Shown: positions 54,458 through 63,709, counted from the first letter of the stretch. The stretch is 64,000 bases of DNA from Ruminiclostridium josui JCM 17888 (GCF_000526495.1 NZ_JAGE01000001.1:3406001-3470000), one strand, 5' to 3'. A program made the numbers and translations. The notes: a model not told the origin generated them from the letters alone.

Positions 54458-55690
54458 TTAATTTATACCTGTAATATGAACAAAGTATGTTTTGTATGCA
54501 TTGTTTGTCCATGGGGTAAACCATGAATCTTCAGTATGTTCTGCTATGACAGGCTCATACCTTTCTTTTCCACTATTATAAACCATTCCTACAATAATGG
54601 CTGCATGTGAAATGAATGATTTATTCTTCCAGTGATACTGTATAATATCGCCGGGAACTATATATTTACCTATTGATGCAGTATATTGATTATCTCCCAC
54701 AATTACTTTCTGAGTAGCTTTTGGACCAAATTCATTATTTTTAAAATTACCTAACAGGGTGCTGTTAAGTCCTCTGGCAGTACTCCAGGTCCAAGAATAA
54801 TCATCATTTGGGGTTGCCAGAGCTCCTTTTTTGCTATAATACCATTGGAAGGCTCCGGTCTTGTCATTGACAGCACCCCCGGCTCTTAAACATTGGGAAA
54901 CAAAATTAGTGCAGTCACCGCCTTTCCACTTTTCATCACCGAAATTGATGTATTCCTTTGAGTAATTGTTCCAATGATTGTATGCCCAATTGTAGACTTT
55001 ATCTCTATTATATTCATCATTATTCACACTGGAAGTGCACATGTATGATGTTTTCCATTGGGTATTGTATGGTACTAATCTTGAAGATTTGCTATTATAT
55101 GCTTTTTTCAATGCTTTTTCTGCCTCAGATTTTAGTGTAAGAATTTGATTATATAAGTCAGAGAGGTTATCTCTGGTTAGTTTGTCGGAATTGCCTTTTT
55201 TTGTTTGAAATTTATCTTGTGTGATTTTCCAAACACCGTTGTCAAATGATAATGTTATTAAATGTACTTCTGATTTTAGGCCTTTTATTGGTTTACCGGA
55301 AGGATTTGCAGCATTCCAGTAAATATCTGCTGTCAAGGTTGCCTTAATGCATGCACAATTATCAACAAAAAGAGTTTTATCTATTTTAACCTTAGGATTA
55401 ACCTTTTCTATTATGTAATCGTTGGAAGCATAAGCAATTATATAATCCTCTAACAGCTGCTTTTTTATAAATAACAAATTTCTTTGAGTGGCTTCGGTTT
55501 TATTTGAAAAATATATGTCTATCTCATCAACATTGTGAGACACGACAGATTTAATTTTGGCACAAAGGAATTCTGTTGTTACTTGCACTGCAAGATTATA
55601 ATTTATCGGTTTAGCCTGTAGACTGACAGGACATAGGATAATGAGGCAAGATAAAAATAAAGTTATAACTTTTTTTATAAAATTAAACAT
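54458..55690 (-). CDS. Secreted protein with a C-terminal amidase_6-type domain
   Basis: A 410-residue secreted protein. The signal peptide (about residues 1-26) follows an ATG at 55690 whose upstream GGGTGAT is complementary to the 16S 3' end; a TTG further up at 55717 is less likely. The N-terminal 190 residues resemble small export-associated beta-rich domains. The C-terminal domain (about 235-410) is a putative cysteine amidase with GDCTNFVSQC (near 258) and a later SHAAIIVG histidine, the pattern of CHAP/NlpC-like cell-wall amidases. It probably acts on the cell wall or on secreted peptides. Confidence 0.78.
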   Translation of the reverse strand: MFNFIKKVITLFLSCLIILCPVSLQAKPINYNLAVQVTTEFLCAKIKSVVSHNVDEIDIYFSNKTEATQRNLLFIKKQLLEDYIIAYASNDYIIEKVNPKVKIDKTLFVDNCACIKATLTADIYWNAANPSGKPIKGLKSEVHLITLSFDNGVWKITQDKFQTKKGNSDKLTRDNLSDLYNQILTLKSEAEKALKKAYNSKSSRLVPYNTQWKTSYMCTSSVNNDEYNRDKVYNWAYNHWNNYSKEYINFGDEKWKGGDCTNFVSQCLRAGGAVNDKTGAFQWYYSKKGALATPNDDYSWTWSTARGLNSTLLGNFKNNEFGPKATQKVIVGDNQYTASIGKYIVPGDIIQYHWKNKSFISHAAIIVGMVYNSGKERYEPVIAEHTEDSWFTPWTNNAYKTYFVHITGIN

Positions 55691-55807
55691 AATATCACCC
55701 AAAGTCATTGTCCCCAAATAAAATAATGTTATTCTACATGTATAAATACTGCTAATTTGGAAAATAATCCATATTAGGTTAATTTAATTAATAAGGAGTT
55801 CGCATAT

Positions 55808-56599
55808 ATGACTGAAAAAGACCAAAAAAAGTCCACAGATATTTGGATGCTCAAGGTGTTAACTATAGCTTTGGTATTGATAAGTACTTTACTAGCTTTT
55901 TTCTGTATCAGAGTAAACAATGTAGTAAATCAGTACAAAGAAAAATATAATAATGAATGTGTTCAATCCATGCTTATTATGAAATCAAATCAAGAATTAA
56001 CAGCAAACACAAATAATTATAAATCTCAAAGTGATGAACTCAGTAAACTTAACAACGACCTAAAGAAACAAAATGAAGAGATTAAAAAACAGCTTGAAGA
56101 GCTGAAAAAACAAAATCAGCAATTGGAAGCTGCAAAAAGGGAATTAGCAGATGATAATCTTCAGCTTCAAAAGTCACTTAAAAAGGCTGCAGCAGTAGGT
56201 GTAAAACCTCAATCATACAAGATATTCAGTGGTGACATTCCCGAAAATATCAGTAACAGAAAGTATCTTGGTAAATTTCTCGGTACGGCATACACTCCAT
56301 GTGCTGAGGAATGCGGCAATAACAAGGGCATAACCAGCTCAGGTAAGCCAATAGTACCTGGTGTATCCATAGCAATAGATAACACACATTGGCCTTATGG
56401 AACAATATTCTATATTAAGGGGTTAGGATATACTATTGCTATGGACACGGGAAGCGCAATAAAAGGTAAAAACAGATTTGATTTTGCAGTATTAGATAAG
56501 AAGTTTGCATATGAGCTTGGACAGCAATATTATGATGTGTATCTCGTAAAGATAGGAAACGGGAAGATTAGTGAATCTATTATAAACAAATCGGCTTAA
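55808..56599 (+). CDS. Membrane-anchored coiled-coil protein with a 3D domain
   Basis: A 263-residue protein with one membrane segment (about 15-38), a Lys/Gln/Glu-rich coiled coil (about 45-137) and a C-terminal 3D domain (about 155-255). The three aspartates that name the domain are visible in AIDNTHWPYGT, AMDTGSAIKG and RFDFAV. 3D domains are related to lytic transglycosylases and occur in cell-wall and germination proteins such as YabE and YuiC. AAGGAG precedes the ATG. A c-di-AMP riboswitch lies directly downstream, although it controls the next gene. Confidence 0.83.
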   Translation: MTEKDQKKSTDIWMLKVLTIALVLISTLLAFFCIRVNNVVNQYKEKYNNECVQSMLIMKSNQELTANTNNYKSQSDELSKLNNDLKKQNEEIKKQLEELKKQNQQLEAAKRELADDNLQLQKSLKKAAAVGVKPQSYKIFSGDIPENISNRKYLGKFLGTAYTPCAEECGNNKGITSSGKPIVPGVSIAIDNTHWPYGTIFYIKGLGYTIAMDTGSAIKGKNRFDFAVLDKKFAYELGQQYYDVYLVKIGNGKISESIINKSA

Positions 56600-56630
56600 A
56601 CAAAAGAAACTTAATAAAAATTAGGAAATA

Positions 56631-56659
56631 TTGACTTATTTATAAAATTGGTATATACT
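56631..56659 (+). promoter_or_regulatory. Promoter of the riboswitch-dapB transcript
   Basis: TTGACT (56631-56636), 17 bases, TATACT (56654-56659), ending about 35 bases before the riboswitch. Confidence 0.78.
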
Positions 56660-56693
56660 GAAAATGGATTGAAGTCAAAAAATTAATAATTTA

Positions 56694-56825
56694 TCGCTGA
56701 ATTATAGCGTTTTAATGCTATAAGCGGGGGAACCATTAAATGGGGTGAATCCTGGGTAACCAGGAAGGGTTAGTCTCTTACAACCCGAATCCGGCAGCTA
56801 ACTTCGTAAGCGTTGGGGAGAAAGT
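56694..56825 (+). ncRNA. Cyclic di-AMP riboswitch (ydaO/yuaA motif)
   Basis: The conserved blocks of the ydaO/yuaA class are present in order: ATCGCTGAAT, GGGGGAACCA (56726-56735), TGGGGTGAATC (56741-56751), a CCTGG/CCAGG stem, AAGGGTT, AACCCGAATCCGGCAGCTAAC and a closing TCGTAAGC. Such RNAs bind two c-di-AMP molecules and usually turn expression off. It has its own promoter and is followed by a terminator before dapB, so it should work by transcription termination. Genes usually found under this class handle cell wall, potassium and osmolytes. Confidence 0.93.
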
Positions 56826-56854
56826 GAATTTTTACATTTTGTAATTTTCCAACC

Positions 56855-56881
56855 AATGCTACAGTTTTCTGTAGCATTTTT
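56855..56881 (+). terminator. Riboswitch expression-platform terminator
   Basis: AATGCTACAG (56855-56864), a TTTT loop and CTGTAGCATT (56869-56878), then T residues. A perfect 10-bp stem about 30 bases after the riboswitch and 88 bases before dapB. Confidence 0.9.
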
Positions 56882-56968
56882 AAGTTTAATCCTTATTCAT
56901 TTTCTTCAAACTTTAATTATTGAATTTTAAATCTTACTTTATATTTGAAAGGGGAGGTAACTTATTTG

Positions 56969-57826
56969 ATGAAAGTTTGTATCACAGGCTTGGGTCGCAC
57001 CGGAAAGGAAATTGCACGGACTATATTATTACAAAATGAAATCCAGCTTGTTTCTGCTGTTTGCAGTCCGAACAGCAAATCTTTAAATAAGGATTTGGGC
57101 GAAATTCTTGGAATGAATAAAACTGGAATAACAGTTACGGGATCTGATAAACTTGAGGAAGTAATATTCAGGAACAAACCGGACGTTGTTATTGATTTTT
57201 CAAATCCAAAATCAGCATTGAAAAATGCTTTAATATTCTCAAAATACAGGATAAATATTGTAGTAGGAACTACGGGCTTTACAGATTATCAGCTAAAAAA
57301 GCTGTATGTAATTTGCAGAAAATTCAAAAACGGCATTGTTTATGCACCAAACATAACTATGGGTGTAAATGTATTGATGCTGCTGTCGAATCTTACAGCA
57401 AGCATACTAAGTAATTATGATTTTCAGATTACAGAGATGCATCATAAAAACAAATTGGATTCACCATCTGGAACAGCGAAAAAAATAGCTGGAGAAATAC
57501 AGAGTGGTCTTCTAAACAAGGGAGTTGTAGTTTCCCATAAGGACATACCTATAAATTCAGTAAGGGCCGGAGGAGTAATAGGTAGGCATGAAGTAATGAT
57601 TGTAGGTCAGGAAGACAAAATAGAAATTAGTCATGAGTCATTTTCAAGAAAAGTATTTGCACAGGGAGCCATAAGTGCAGCGAAATTTATTCATAAAAAA
57701 TCAGGGTACTACGAAATGAAAGATGTACTAGATTTAGAAAAAGTATTAAAAACTTATATTGAAAATAACAACAAATGGTCGTCAAAGCGCCACAACAAAT
57801 ATAATGCCAAACCGGCTTCAAACTAA
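56969..57826 (+). CDS. dapB: 4-hydroxy-tetrahydrodipicolinate reductase-like protein
   Basis: A 285-residue protein of the lysine/diaminopimelate pathway, reducing the dihydrodipicolinate precursor with NAD(P)H. The Rossmann motif GLGRTGKE is at residues 6-13, VVGTTGF near 103, and the signature EMHHKNKLDSPSGTAKK near 148-164 keeps the catalytic His-His and Lys. The nucleotide motif departs from the usual GxxGRMG. GGGGAGG lies 11 bases before ATG 56969; TTG 56966 is a near-equal alternative. Expression should be governed by the c-di-AMP riboswitch, linking diaminopimelate for peptidoglycan and dipicolinate to this second messenger. It may be a second DapB rather than the main one. Confidence 0.83.
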   Translation: MKVCITGLGRTGKEIARTILLQNEIQLVSAVCSPNSKSLNKDLGEILGMNKTGITVTGSDKLEEVIFRNKPDVVIDFSNPKSALKNALIFSKYRINIVVGTTGFTDYQLKKLYVICRKFKNGIVYAPNITMGVNVLMLLSNLTASILSNYDFQITEMHHKNKLDSPSGTAKKIAGEIQSGLLNKGVVVSHKDIPINSVRAGGVIGRHEVMIVGQEDKIEISHESFSRKVFAQGAISAAKFIHKKSGYYEMKDVLDLEKVLKTYIENNNKWSSKRHNKYNAKPASN

Positions 57827-57830
57827 AAAT

Positions 57831-57862
57831 AAGAACCCTGCTACTGCTGGGTTCTTGTTTTT
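57831..57862 (+). terminator. Intrinsic terminator after dapB, overlapping the end of the DacF-like gene
   Basis: AAGAACCC (57831-57838) pairs with GGGTTCTT (57849-57856), followed by a T-tract. The hairpin covers the last codons of the convergent gene. Confidence 0.82.
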
Positions 57863-59070
57863 TTGGCTCTAAACATAAACTTTATTATATTGTTTATTAT
57901 TAGAATAAGTTCAATGACTACAAGAATACCTACGATTATCACCAAATCCCTGTTTTCTGTGACAATATCTTTTATTTTTGTTTTGTAATCCTCAGGGGCT
58001 GATACAGTCTTGTCCGAATATAAATTAACTTCTATTACAGTATTATCATTAAGTGTGTATTTTAGGACACCTGCAATAGTTTCGGTATTAATCGGAAGAT
58101 GCAACTTTTCATTTTGTATAAAGCTTATATCTTTAATAAAGCTGTCTCCAACCGGATAGGTGTAATAAACATCTATTTTACTTATCAAATCAATCTTAAT
58201 GTTATCCACTTCTATACTTCTTTGGGGGATATTTTTTGGAACTAGTACTCCCGTATAAAACTTGGAAAACCCGTAATCAAAAAGTTTTGTAGTCTCGGAA
58301 AAAGCATTTTCTTTACTGGTGTTGAATACTACAGCAATAAGTCGTTTATCATTTTGAGAAGCAGTAGTAACCACAGAAAAACTCTGAGGGTTTGTATTTG
58401 TACCTAATTTTCCGCCATCAACACCTTTATAACTCCAAAAAAGGGTATTTTGGTTTGTTAAAATGGAAGAATTGTTCCCATTAAGCCAGCCAAAACCTTT
58501 AGCACCAAATATCATATTAAATGTATTATTTGATATTGCTGCTTTTATAAGTAAAGCAATATCATTGGCAGAAGTATATTGCTCTTTATCAAAAAGACCT
58601 GTTGGATTTACAAAATATGTATCTTTTAAAGATAACTCTTTAGCTTTTGTGTTCATATAGTTGACAAATTTTTGGATATCACCATCACCTACATATTCGG
58701 CAAGGGCTACAGCTGCGTCATTTCCCTGTGAAAGAATTACGGCATAAAGTAAATCCTCAACAGTATACTGATTTCCTACCACAAGATTGAGCCCATTATA
58801 GCTGGCGGCATTTTTACTGATTGTAACCTTTGCATTTAAATCTGTTTTTTCAATGGTAACAAGAGCAGTCATAAGTTTACACATAACCGAAGGTGATAAA
58901 TGCTTATAAGCATTTTTTTCAAAAAGAACTTGTCCCCTTACGGTATCCATTAGGACTACAGAGCTGGAAGTTAGGCCTTCAGCTGGCGCCCATGCAAAAA
59001 CCGGAATACAATTCAATATTAGAATTAGTGCCACTATAACTGAAATTATTTTTTTGCCCATAAACTTCAC
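57841..59070 (-). CDS. DacF-like penicillin-binding-fold protein with all three catalytic motifs altered
   Basis: A 409-residue protein with a signal peptide (about 6-26), a D-Ala-D-Ala carboxypeptidase fold (about 32-270), a beta domain and a C-terminal membrane segment (about 370-395). Alignment by eye to the intact paralogue at 2489 shows SxxK changed to V62-M-C-K65 (nucleophile serine lost), SGN changed to Q115-G-N117, and KTG changed to K221-L-G223. The frame is complete and the rest of the fold is well kept, so it is probably expressed as a non-catalytic binding or scaffold protein rather than a decaying gene. It should not act as a carboxypeptidase. Confidence 0.83.
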   Translation of the reverse strand: MKFMGKKIISVIVALILILNCIPVFAWAPAEGLTSSSVVLMDTVRGQVLFEKNAYKHLSPSVMCKLMTALVTIEKTDLNAKVTISKNAASYNGLNLVVGNQYTVEDLLYAVILSQGNDAAVALAEYVGDGDIQKFVNYMNTKAKELSLKDTYFVNPTGLFDKEQYTSANDIALLIKAAISNNTFNMIFGAKGFGWLNGNNSSILTNQNTLFWSYKGVDGGKLGTNTNPQSFSVVTTASQNDKRLIAVVFNTSKENAFSETTKLFDYGFSKFYTGVLVPKNIPQRSIEVDNIKIDLISKIDVYYTYPVGDSFIKDISFIQNEKLHLPINTETIAGVLKYTLNDNTVIEVNLYSDKTVSAPEDYKTKIKDIVTENRDLVIIVGILVVIELILIINNIIKFMFRAKKTRTQQ

Positions 59071-59302
59071 CTGCCGAAAGTAATTATTTCATTTGTTAGT
59101 ATAGTATATATGATAGAACATAGGGACTCAATTAACAAGGTAAAAATCAATAAACTAAGGTTAAAAATTGGTTACAGATTTGACAATAAATATCAAAGTT
59201 ACTTAACCCATATAAATAATGCATATAAGTAACCATAAAATAAAATAATACATATAAACTTAAACTAAACCTAGGCAAAATTTATGTAAAAGGAGCTTTA
59301 AA

Positions 59303-61036
59303 TTGGGATTTGTAAAGAAATTAAGTAAATACATTATATATGACCAAAAAAGTATAAAACATGACTTTGAACTAGAGGAAACAAAATCGGTTGACTGTAA
59401 CAAGGCAAAAAATGCTGCCTCTATGGACACCTTTGATAGTAAAGAGTTCAAGAATTATTTTGATGAATGCCCTGTTAACGATGAATATCTTGAAGAGCAC
59501 ATATCAGATGAAATAGAAAATAATAAAAGCATGATGAAAAAAATATATAATATTCCTGAAAACAGTGATGTTGTGTACAGAGAGTTCAATATAACAGTCC
59601 AAGATGAGAATTATCAAGCTTTTATAGTATTCATCGACGGAATGACTGACAGCAGTATTATAAGTAATAATATCCTTCAGCCATTAATGATTTTATCAAA
59701 TATAGATATTAAGCAAGAGGTAAAGGATGTAGGAGAGTTTATCTTCAATAGACTGATACCTTTTAATCAGGTAAAAAAAGCCAAAGATTTTAAAGATGTT
59801 GTAAGTAATATCAATTTTGGCGGTTGCGCTGTATTTATTGATGGGTTGGAATACGCATATACAGCCGATACTAAAAAATGGGAACACAGGAATGTGGGCG
59901 AGCCCAATTCTGAAACTGTAATAAGAGGTCCTCAGGAGGCTTTTAACGAGCAAATAAGAGCAAATACAGCCCTTTTAAGGAAAATTTTAAAGGACAAAGA
60001 CTTGACTATCAAGGGCCTTACTATAGGTAAGAGAAGTAATACTCCTTGTGCTGTTATGTATATTCGTGATATTGCAAATGAATCCCTTGTACGTGAGGTG
60101 CTAAAGCGGGTCAAAAGTATAAAGGTTGATTATATATTTGATTCTGGAGAATTAGAGCAACTATTGGAAGACAGCACTTTCCTAACAGCACCACAGATAT
60201 TAGCAACGGAAAGACCTGATACTGTTGCAAGGATGCTAGCCCAAGGCAACATAGCTGTTGTATTGGATGGTAGTCCATATGTACTTGTTATGCCTGCAAC
60301 AATAACAGAATACTTAAGCACTCCTGAAGATTTAAACATAAGATTTCCATATGTTAATTTTGTACGTATGATAAGAATAATAGGTGTTATCATAGCACTT
60401 TTACTACCTGGACTGTATATAGCTATAACAAATTACCATCAGGAAATGATTCCCACTAATCTTTTATTTGCTATAGAAGCGTCAAGGGAAATCGTTCCCT
60501 TTCCAACTGTTATTGAAATAATATTAATGGAATTTTCATTTGAGTTGATTAGAGAAGCAGGAATTAGAGTTCCGGGTGCTATCGGCTCTACAATAGGTAT
60601 TGTAGGAGGTTTGATTTTAGGACAGGCAGCAGTTTCAGCTAATCTTGTAAGCCCGATACTAATAATAGTAGTAGCTATTACTGCTCTTGGCTCTTTTTCA
60701 ATACCAAGCTTTTCCATGTCCTTTTCTATAAGAATAATTAGATTTGCTTATATAATATTGGGGTCTGTAGGGGGATTTTTCGGAATAGCAGTAGGTCTAC
60801 TCTTAAACTCTCTGCTCCTTGCATCATCAAAATCATTTGGAGTACCTTTCCTTGCACCATTCGGGCCAATTACAAATGGAAAATATTCAGACAAAGTAAT
60901 GAGAAAGCCTATGTGGAAACAGGAGAAAAGGCCTGACTATCTGAATACAAAGGATATTATCAAGCAACCTAAAATAAGCAGAGGTTGGACTCAAAGTGAT
61001 GAAATTGAGGAAGGAGATGAGGATAATGAGCAATAA
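59303..61036 (+). CDS. gerAA: Spore germinant receptor subunit A (GerAA family)
   Basis: A 577-residue inner spore membrane protein. The N-terminal soluble domain (about 1-340) has DSSIISNNILQPLM and the conserved VNFVRMIRIIGV lead into the membrane part, which has about five helices (350-520; VPFPTVIEIILMEFSFELIREAG). GerA-type subunits A, B and C together sense amino acids or nucleosides and start germination. The TTG start has AAAAGGAG upstream. It overlaps gerAB by 11 bases. The germinant cannot be predicted. Expression late in the forespore is expected, but no convincing sigma-G promoter was seen. Confidence 0.93.
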   Translation: MGFVKKLSKYIIYDQKSIKHDFELEETKSVDCNKAKNAASMDTFDSKEFKNYFDECPVNDEYLEEHISDEIENNKSMMKKIYNIPENSDVVYREFNITVQDENYQAFIVFIDGMTDSSIISNNILQPLMILSNIDIKQEVKDVGEFIFNRLIPFNQVKKAKDFKDVVSNINFGGCAVFIDGLEYAYTADTKKWEHRNVGEPNSETVIRGPQEAFNEQIRANTALLRKILKDKDLTIKGLTIGKRSNTPCAVMYIRDIANESLVREVLKRVKSIKVDYIFDSGELEQLLEDSTFLTAPQILATERPDTVARMLAQGNIAVVLDGSPYVLVMPATITEYLSTPEDLNIRFPYVNFVRMIRIIGVIIALLLPGLYIAITNYHQEMIPTNLLFAIEASREIVPFPTVIEIILMEFSFELIREAGIRVPGAIGSTIGIVGGLILGQAAVSANLVSPILIIVVAITALGSFSIPSFSMSFSIRIIRFAYIILGSVGGFFGIAVGLLLNSLLLASSKSFGVPFLAPFGPITNGKYSDKVMRKPMWKQEKRPDYLNTKDIIKQPKISRGWTQSDEIEEGDEDNEQ

Positions 61037-62129
61037 TGAGGGATTTGGTTCTTGGGAGTCTATCTGTTTACTGATAAACATGATTTTTGTCCAAGGAATA
61101 TTGCATTTTCCAAAAGATGCTGCAGGTATGGTGGGGAGTGCCGGATGGATTATACCTATAGCAATAACAATAATAGCCTATATATATTTTGCAATAGCTA
61201 CTGGATTCTATAGACAACATGGAAATTTAGATTTACTTGAAATATCAGAAAAGTCTGTAGGAAGAATATTTAAAATAATTGTAGGGCTATTAGCAGCATT
61301 ATTGTTAGTATTTCTTGAAGTATCTCTTTTGGGGGAATATGCCCACTCACTAAAAATTGTATCACTTGACAAATCCCCGTTAGCTTATATTCTCATTTTT
61401 TTTCTTTTGGGGATGATTGCGGCAGCATATTATGGAATAGAAATTGTGGCACGTATAAGTGCCTTTATAGTACCCACATGCATAGTAGGATTTATTTTAA
61501 TAACAATAGGAGTTATCCCGGAATATAATATTGACAATTTGTTTCCTATTTTAGGAAACGGTGTTGATTCAATAATTAACGGAAGCACTGTCAGTTTGCA
61601 TATATTTTCACCACTGCTTTTAATATTTTTTATGATACCGTATTTTAAAAGAAGGAATTTAAAGCGTGTTGGCTATTTATCAATAACTATATCTGGTTTA
61701 ATCATATTTTGGTCAACACTATCATTTTTGTTGATTTACCCCTATGAAATGGCAGTTGACAAAAAGATGCCTATATATCAGATGGCAAGACTAATTGAAA
61801 TTGGAAATTATATTCAAAGAGTGGAATCAGTGTTTGTTTTGATATTTTCGTTATCATCCATATTATACATGGGTGCTTTGTTTACTTTTATAACACATAT
61901 AATTGCTAAAACTCTTGATTTGGACAGACATCAGCCAATTATATTACCTACCGCAGTAATAATATACTGTATGACATTTTTTAAAAAGGGGCTTCCGTTT
62001 CACATACAAGGTAGTCAAATAGCAAATATACTGTGGATTCTAGCACTTTTGCTGCCACTTATCGTACTGATTATAGGTTCTATAAAAAAAGCAGATTCTG
62101 AAAAAGAAGGAAGGCAAGACTATGAGTAG
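61026..62129 (+). CDS. gerAB: Spore germinant receptor subunit B (GerAB family)
   Basis: A 367-residue membrane protein of the APC transporter superfamily with about ten helices. GerAB proteins are thought to form the germinant-binding pocket. It opens with EGFGSWESICLLINMIFVQG and has SLLGEYAHSL near residue 100. The start at 61026 follows AAGGAG by 9 bases; other in-frame ATGs upstream are less well placed. It overlaps gerAA by 11 bases and gerAC by 8 bases, so the three are coupled. Confidence 0.9.
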   Translation: MSNNEGFGSWESICLLINMIFVQGILHFPKDAAGMVGSAGWIIPIAITIIAYIYFAIATGFYRQHGNLDLLEISEKSVGRIFKIIVGLLAALLLVFLEVSLLGEYAHSLKIVSLDKSPLAYILIFFLLGMIAAAYYGIEIVARISAFIVPTCIVGFILITIGVIPEYNIDNLFPILGNGVDSIINGSTVSLHIFSPLLLIFFMIPYFKRRNLKRVGYLSITISGLIIFWSTLSFLLIYPYEMAVDKKMPIYQMARLIEIGNYIQRVESVFVLIFSLSSILYMGALFTFITHIIAKTLDLDRHQPIILPTAVIIYCMTFFKKGLPFHIQGSQIANILWILALLLPLIVLIIGSIKKADSEKEGRQDYE

Positions 62130-63303
62130 AATAGCCAAACTCTTTAATATCATGTTATGTACAACTATAATTATGTTAACTCTGACGGGATGTTATGATA
62201 CCAGAGAAATTGAGGACTTAGCTTATGTAGTAGCAATCGGAATAGATGAAGCTGATAATAATATGTTTAATCTTACATTTCAGAGTGCTGTACCAAAATC
62301 AATAACAACCGGCGAAGGTGAAACTACAGACATAAGAACCTTCAAGACGGATAATTTTCTTTCGGGTTTTAGAAAAACAGGAAGGTATTTAAGTAAAAAA
62401 ATAAATTTGTCCCATACAAAAATAATTGTAGTTTCTGAACAAATAGCAAACAGAGGATTACTTCCTTTTTTAAATGGATTACAAAACTACATGGAGCTTC
62501 GTCCTAATGTAAATATTATTGTTTCTGCAAATGGAGCAAAAAACTATATAGAATCCCTGCAGTCTAAACTTACAGCAAGTCCTACCAAGTTTTATGATAT
62601 GATGTTTAAATCCTATCAGACTGATTTTCGTGTTCCCAGTTCTCAGTTGGGGGATTATCTTTACAGAACACATAGCTCAGGTGCCCAACCTGTAACCATA
62701 TATACAGATGTGGACAATAGCGTTATTGACAGTAAAAAGCCTGAAACAGACAAACCTGAAGGCGAGGAAGATAAGGCTAAGAAGAATATGTCCATAAAGG
62801 GCTTAGCTGTATTTAATGGCGACAAAATGAGAGGAAGTTTAGATTCAACGGAAACTTCCATATATGCATTAATGACAGGGTCTATAGATAATATAAAACT
62901 TGAGGTTAAAGACCCTCTGGACGAAAGATATAGAATATTATGCAATGTAAGGAAAGATAAAACCTCCAAAATAAGTGTACAGATGCAAGGGGATAAGCCA
63001 CAAATAAATATAGACCTGAATCTTCATGCAGATATAGAAGCTGTTCAAAGCAATATAGATTACTCTAATCCTTCTAAAATACAGAAAGTTCAAAAGGAAT
63101 ATGAGGATTATATAAAAAAAGAAATGAACAGTCTCCTTAATAAAGTGTCATATGAGTACAAAAGCGATATTTTTGGTTTTGGACAGATAGCAAAGAAAAA
63201 TTATATGTATATATCTCAGTGGGAAAAAGTCAAATGGCACGATATTTTTCCTAAAGCTGTTTATAAGGTAAGAGTTAACGTTACAGTATCTGGCCAGCAA
63301 TAA
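62122..63303 (+). CDS. gerAC: Spore germinant receptor subunit C lipoprotein (GerAC family)
   Basis: A 393-residue lipoprotein. The signal peptide ends in the lipobox LTGC (Cys24), and the mature start CYDTREIEDLAYVVAIGID is the standard GerAC opening. The three-domain Ger(x)C fold follows, with a basic/acidic loop near residues 205-222. It sits on the outer face of the inner spore membrane as part of the receptor. It is translated from an ATG overlapping gerAB. Confidence 0.93.
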   Translation: MSRIAKLFNIMLCTTIIMLTLTGCYDTREIEDLAYVVAIGIDEADNNMFNLTFQSAVPKSITTGEGETTDIRTFKTDNFLSGFRKTGRYLSKKINLSHTKIIVVSEQIANRGLLPFLNGLQNYMELRPNVNIIVSANGAKNYIESLQSKLTASPTKFYDMMFKSYQTDFRVPSSQLGDYLYRTHSSGAQPVTIYTDVDNSVIDSKKPETDKPEGEEDKAKKNMSIKGLAVFNGDKMRGSLDSTETSIYALMTGSIDNIKLEVKDPLDERYRILCNVRKDKTSKISVQMQGDKPQINIDLNLHADIEAVQSNIDYSNPSKIQKVQKEYEDYIKKEMNSLLNKVSYEYKSDIFGFGQIAKKNYMYISQWEKVKWHDIFPKAVYKVRVNVTVSGQQ

Positions 63304-63324
63304 ATAAAATTGGGAGTGGATAAA

Positions 63325-63489
63325 ATGGTAGGTAATATCATTATAGTAATATTCTTAGTTTGGATTTGTATATACTCATTCAGCTTCGGAGTATATACAT
63401 GGAAAAAAAGTAACTGGTTCGGCGGACTGGTAGTAATTTTGTTGTCTTTAGCATCGCTACTGGTTCCAGCGGTAATGATGTTTTTGTAA
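63325..63489 (+). CDS. 54-residue two-helix membrane protein in the gerA operon
   Basis: A short frame with GGGAGTGG 6 bases before the ATG. It encodes two hydrophobic helices (about residues 3-22 and 34-54) joined by a short loop YTWKKSNWFGG. It begins 21 bases after gerAC, so it is probably the fourth gene of the operon. Small extra subunits (GerD-like or GerX D-subunits with two helices) occur in some germinant receptor operons; this could be one. The family is not certain. Confidence 0.65.
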   Translation: MVGNIIIVIFLVWICIYSFSFGVYTWKKSNWFGGLVVILLSLASLLVPAVMMFL

Positions 63490-63524
63490 ATATAAATTAC
63501 TAATAATTGTTATAGGAATAAGCG

Positions 63525-63553
63525 TTGACACACCCAAAATACTATGTTAACAT
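63525..63553 (+). promoter_or_regulatory. Tandem promoter P1 of a probable rRNA operon
   Basis: TTGACA (63525-63530), 17 bases, TAACAT (63548-63553). Confidence 0.75.
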
Positions 63554-63605
63554 AAGTGAACAGTTTTGGAAGACAAAAGGTTACCAAAACTCAAATAGAA
63601 ATGTA

Positions 63606-63634
63606 TTGACACAAAGTTAATGACATGCTAATAT
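63606..63634 (+). promoter_or_regulatory. Tandem promoter P2 of a probable rRNA operon
   Basis: TTGACA (63606-63611), 17 bases, TAATAT (63629-63634), followed by a CAAGCTG block that recurs after P3. Confidence 0.85.
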
Positions 63635-63709
63635 AGTCAAGCTGTTGAGAACGGCAATGTTTAAAAAGTTTAAGGTAGTGGAGTACTAAAACTGAAAGTA
63701 AAAAAAGTG

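Noticed and set aside
59200..59302. Sigma-G promoter before gerAA
   Set aside because: GCATA and CATATAA-like words occur but at a spacing of about 25 bases, and the -10 word does not fit CATNNTA.
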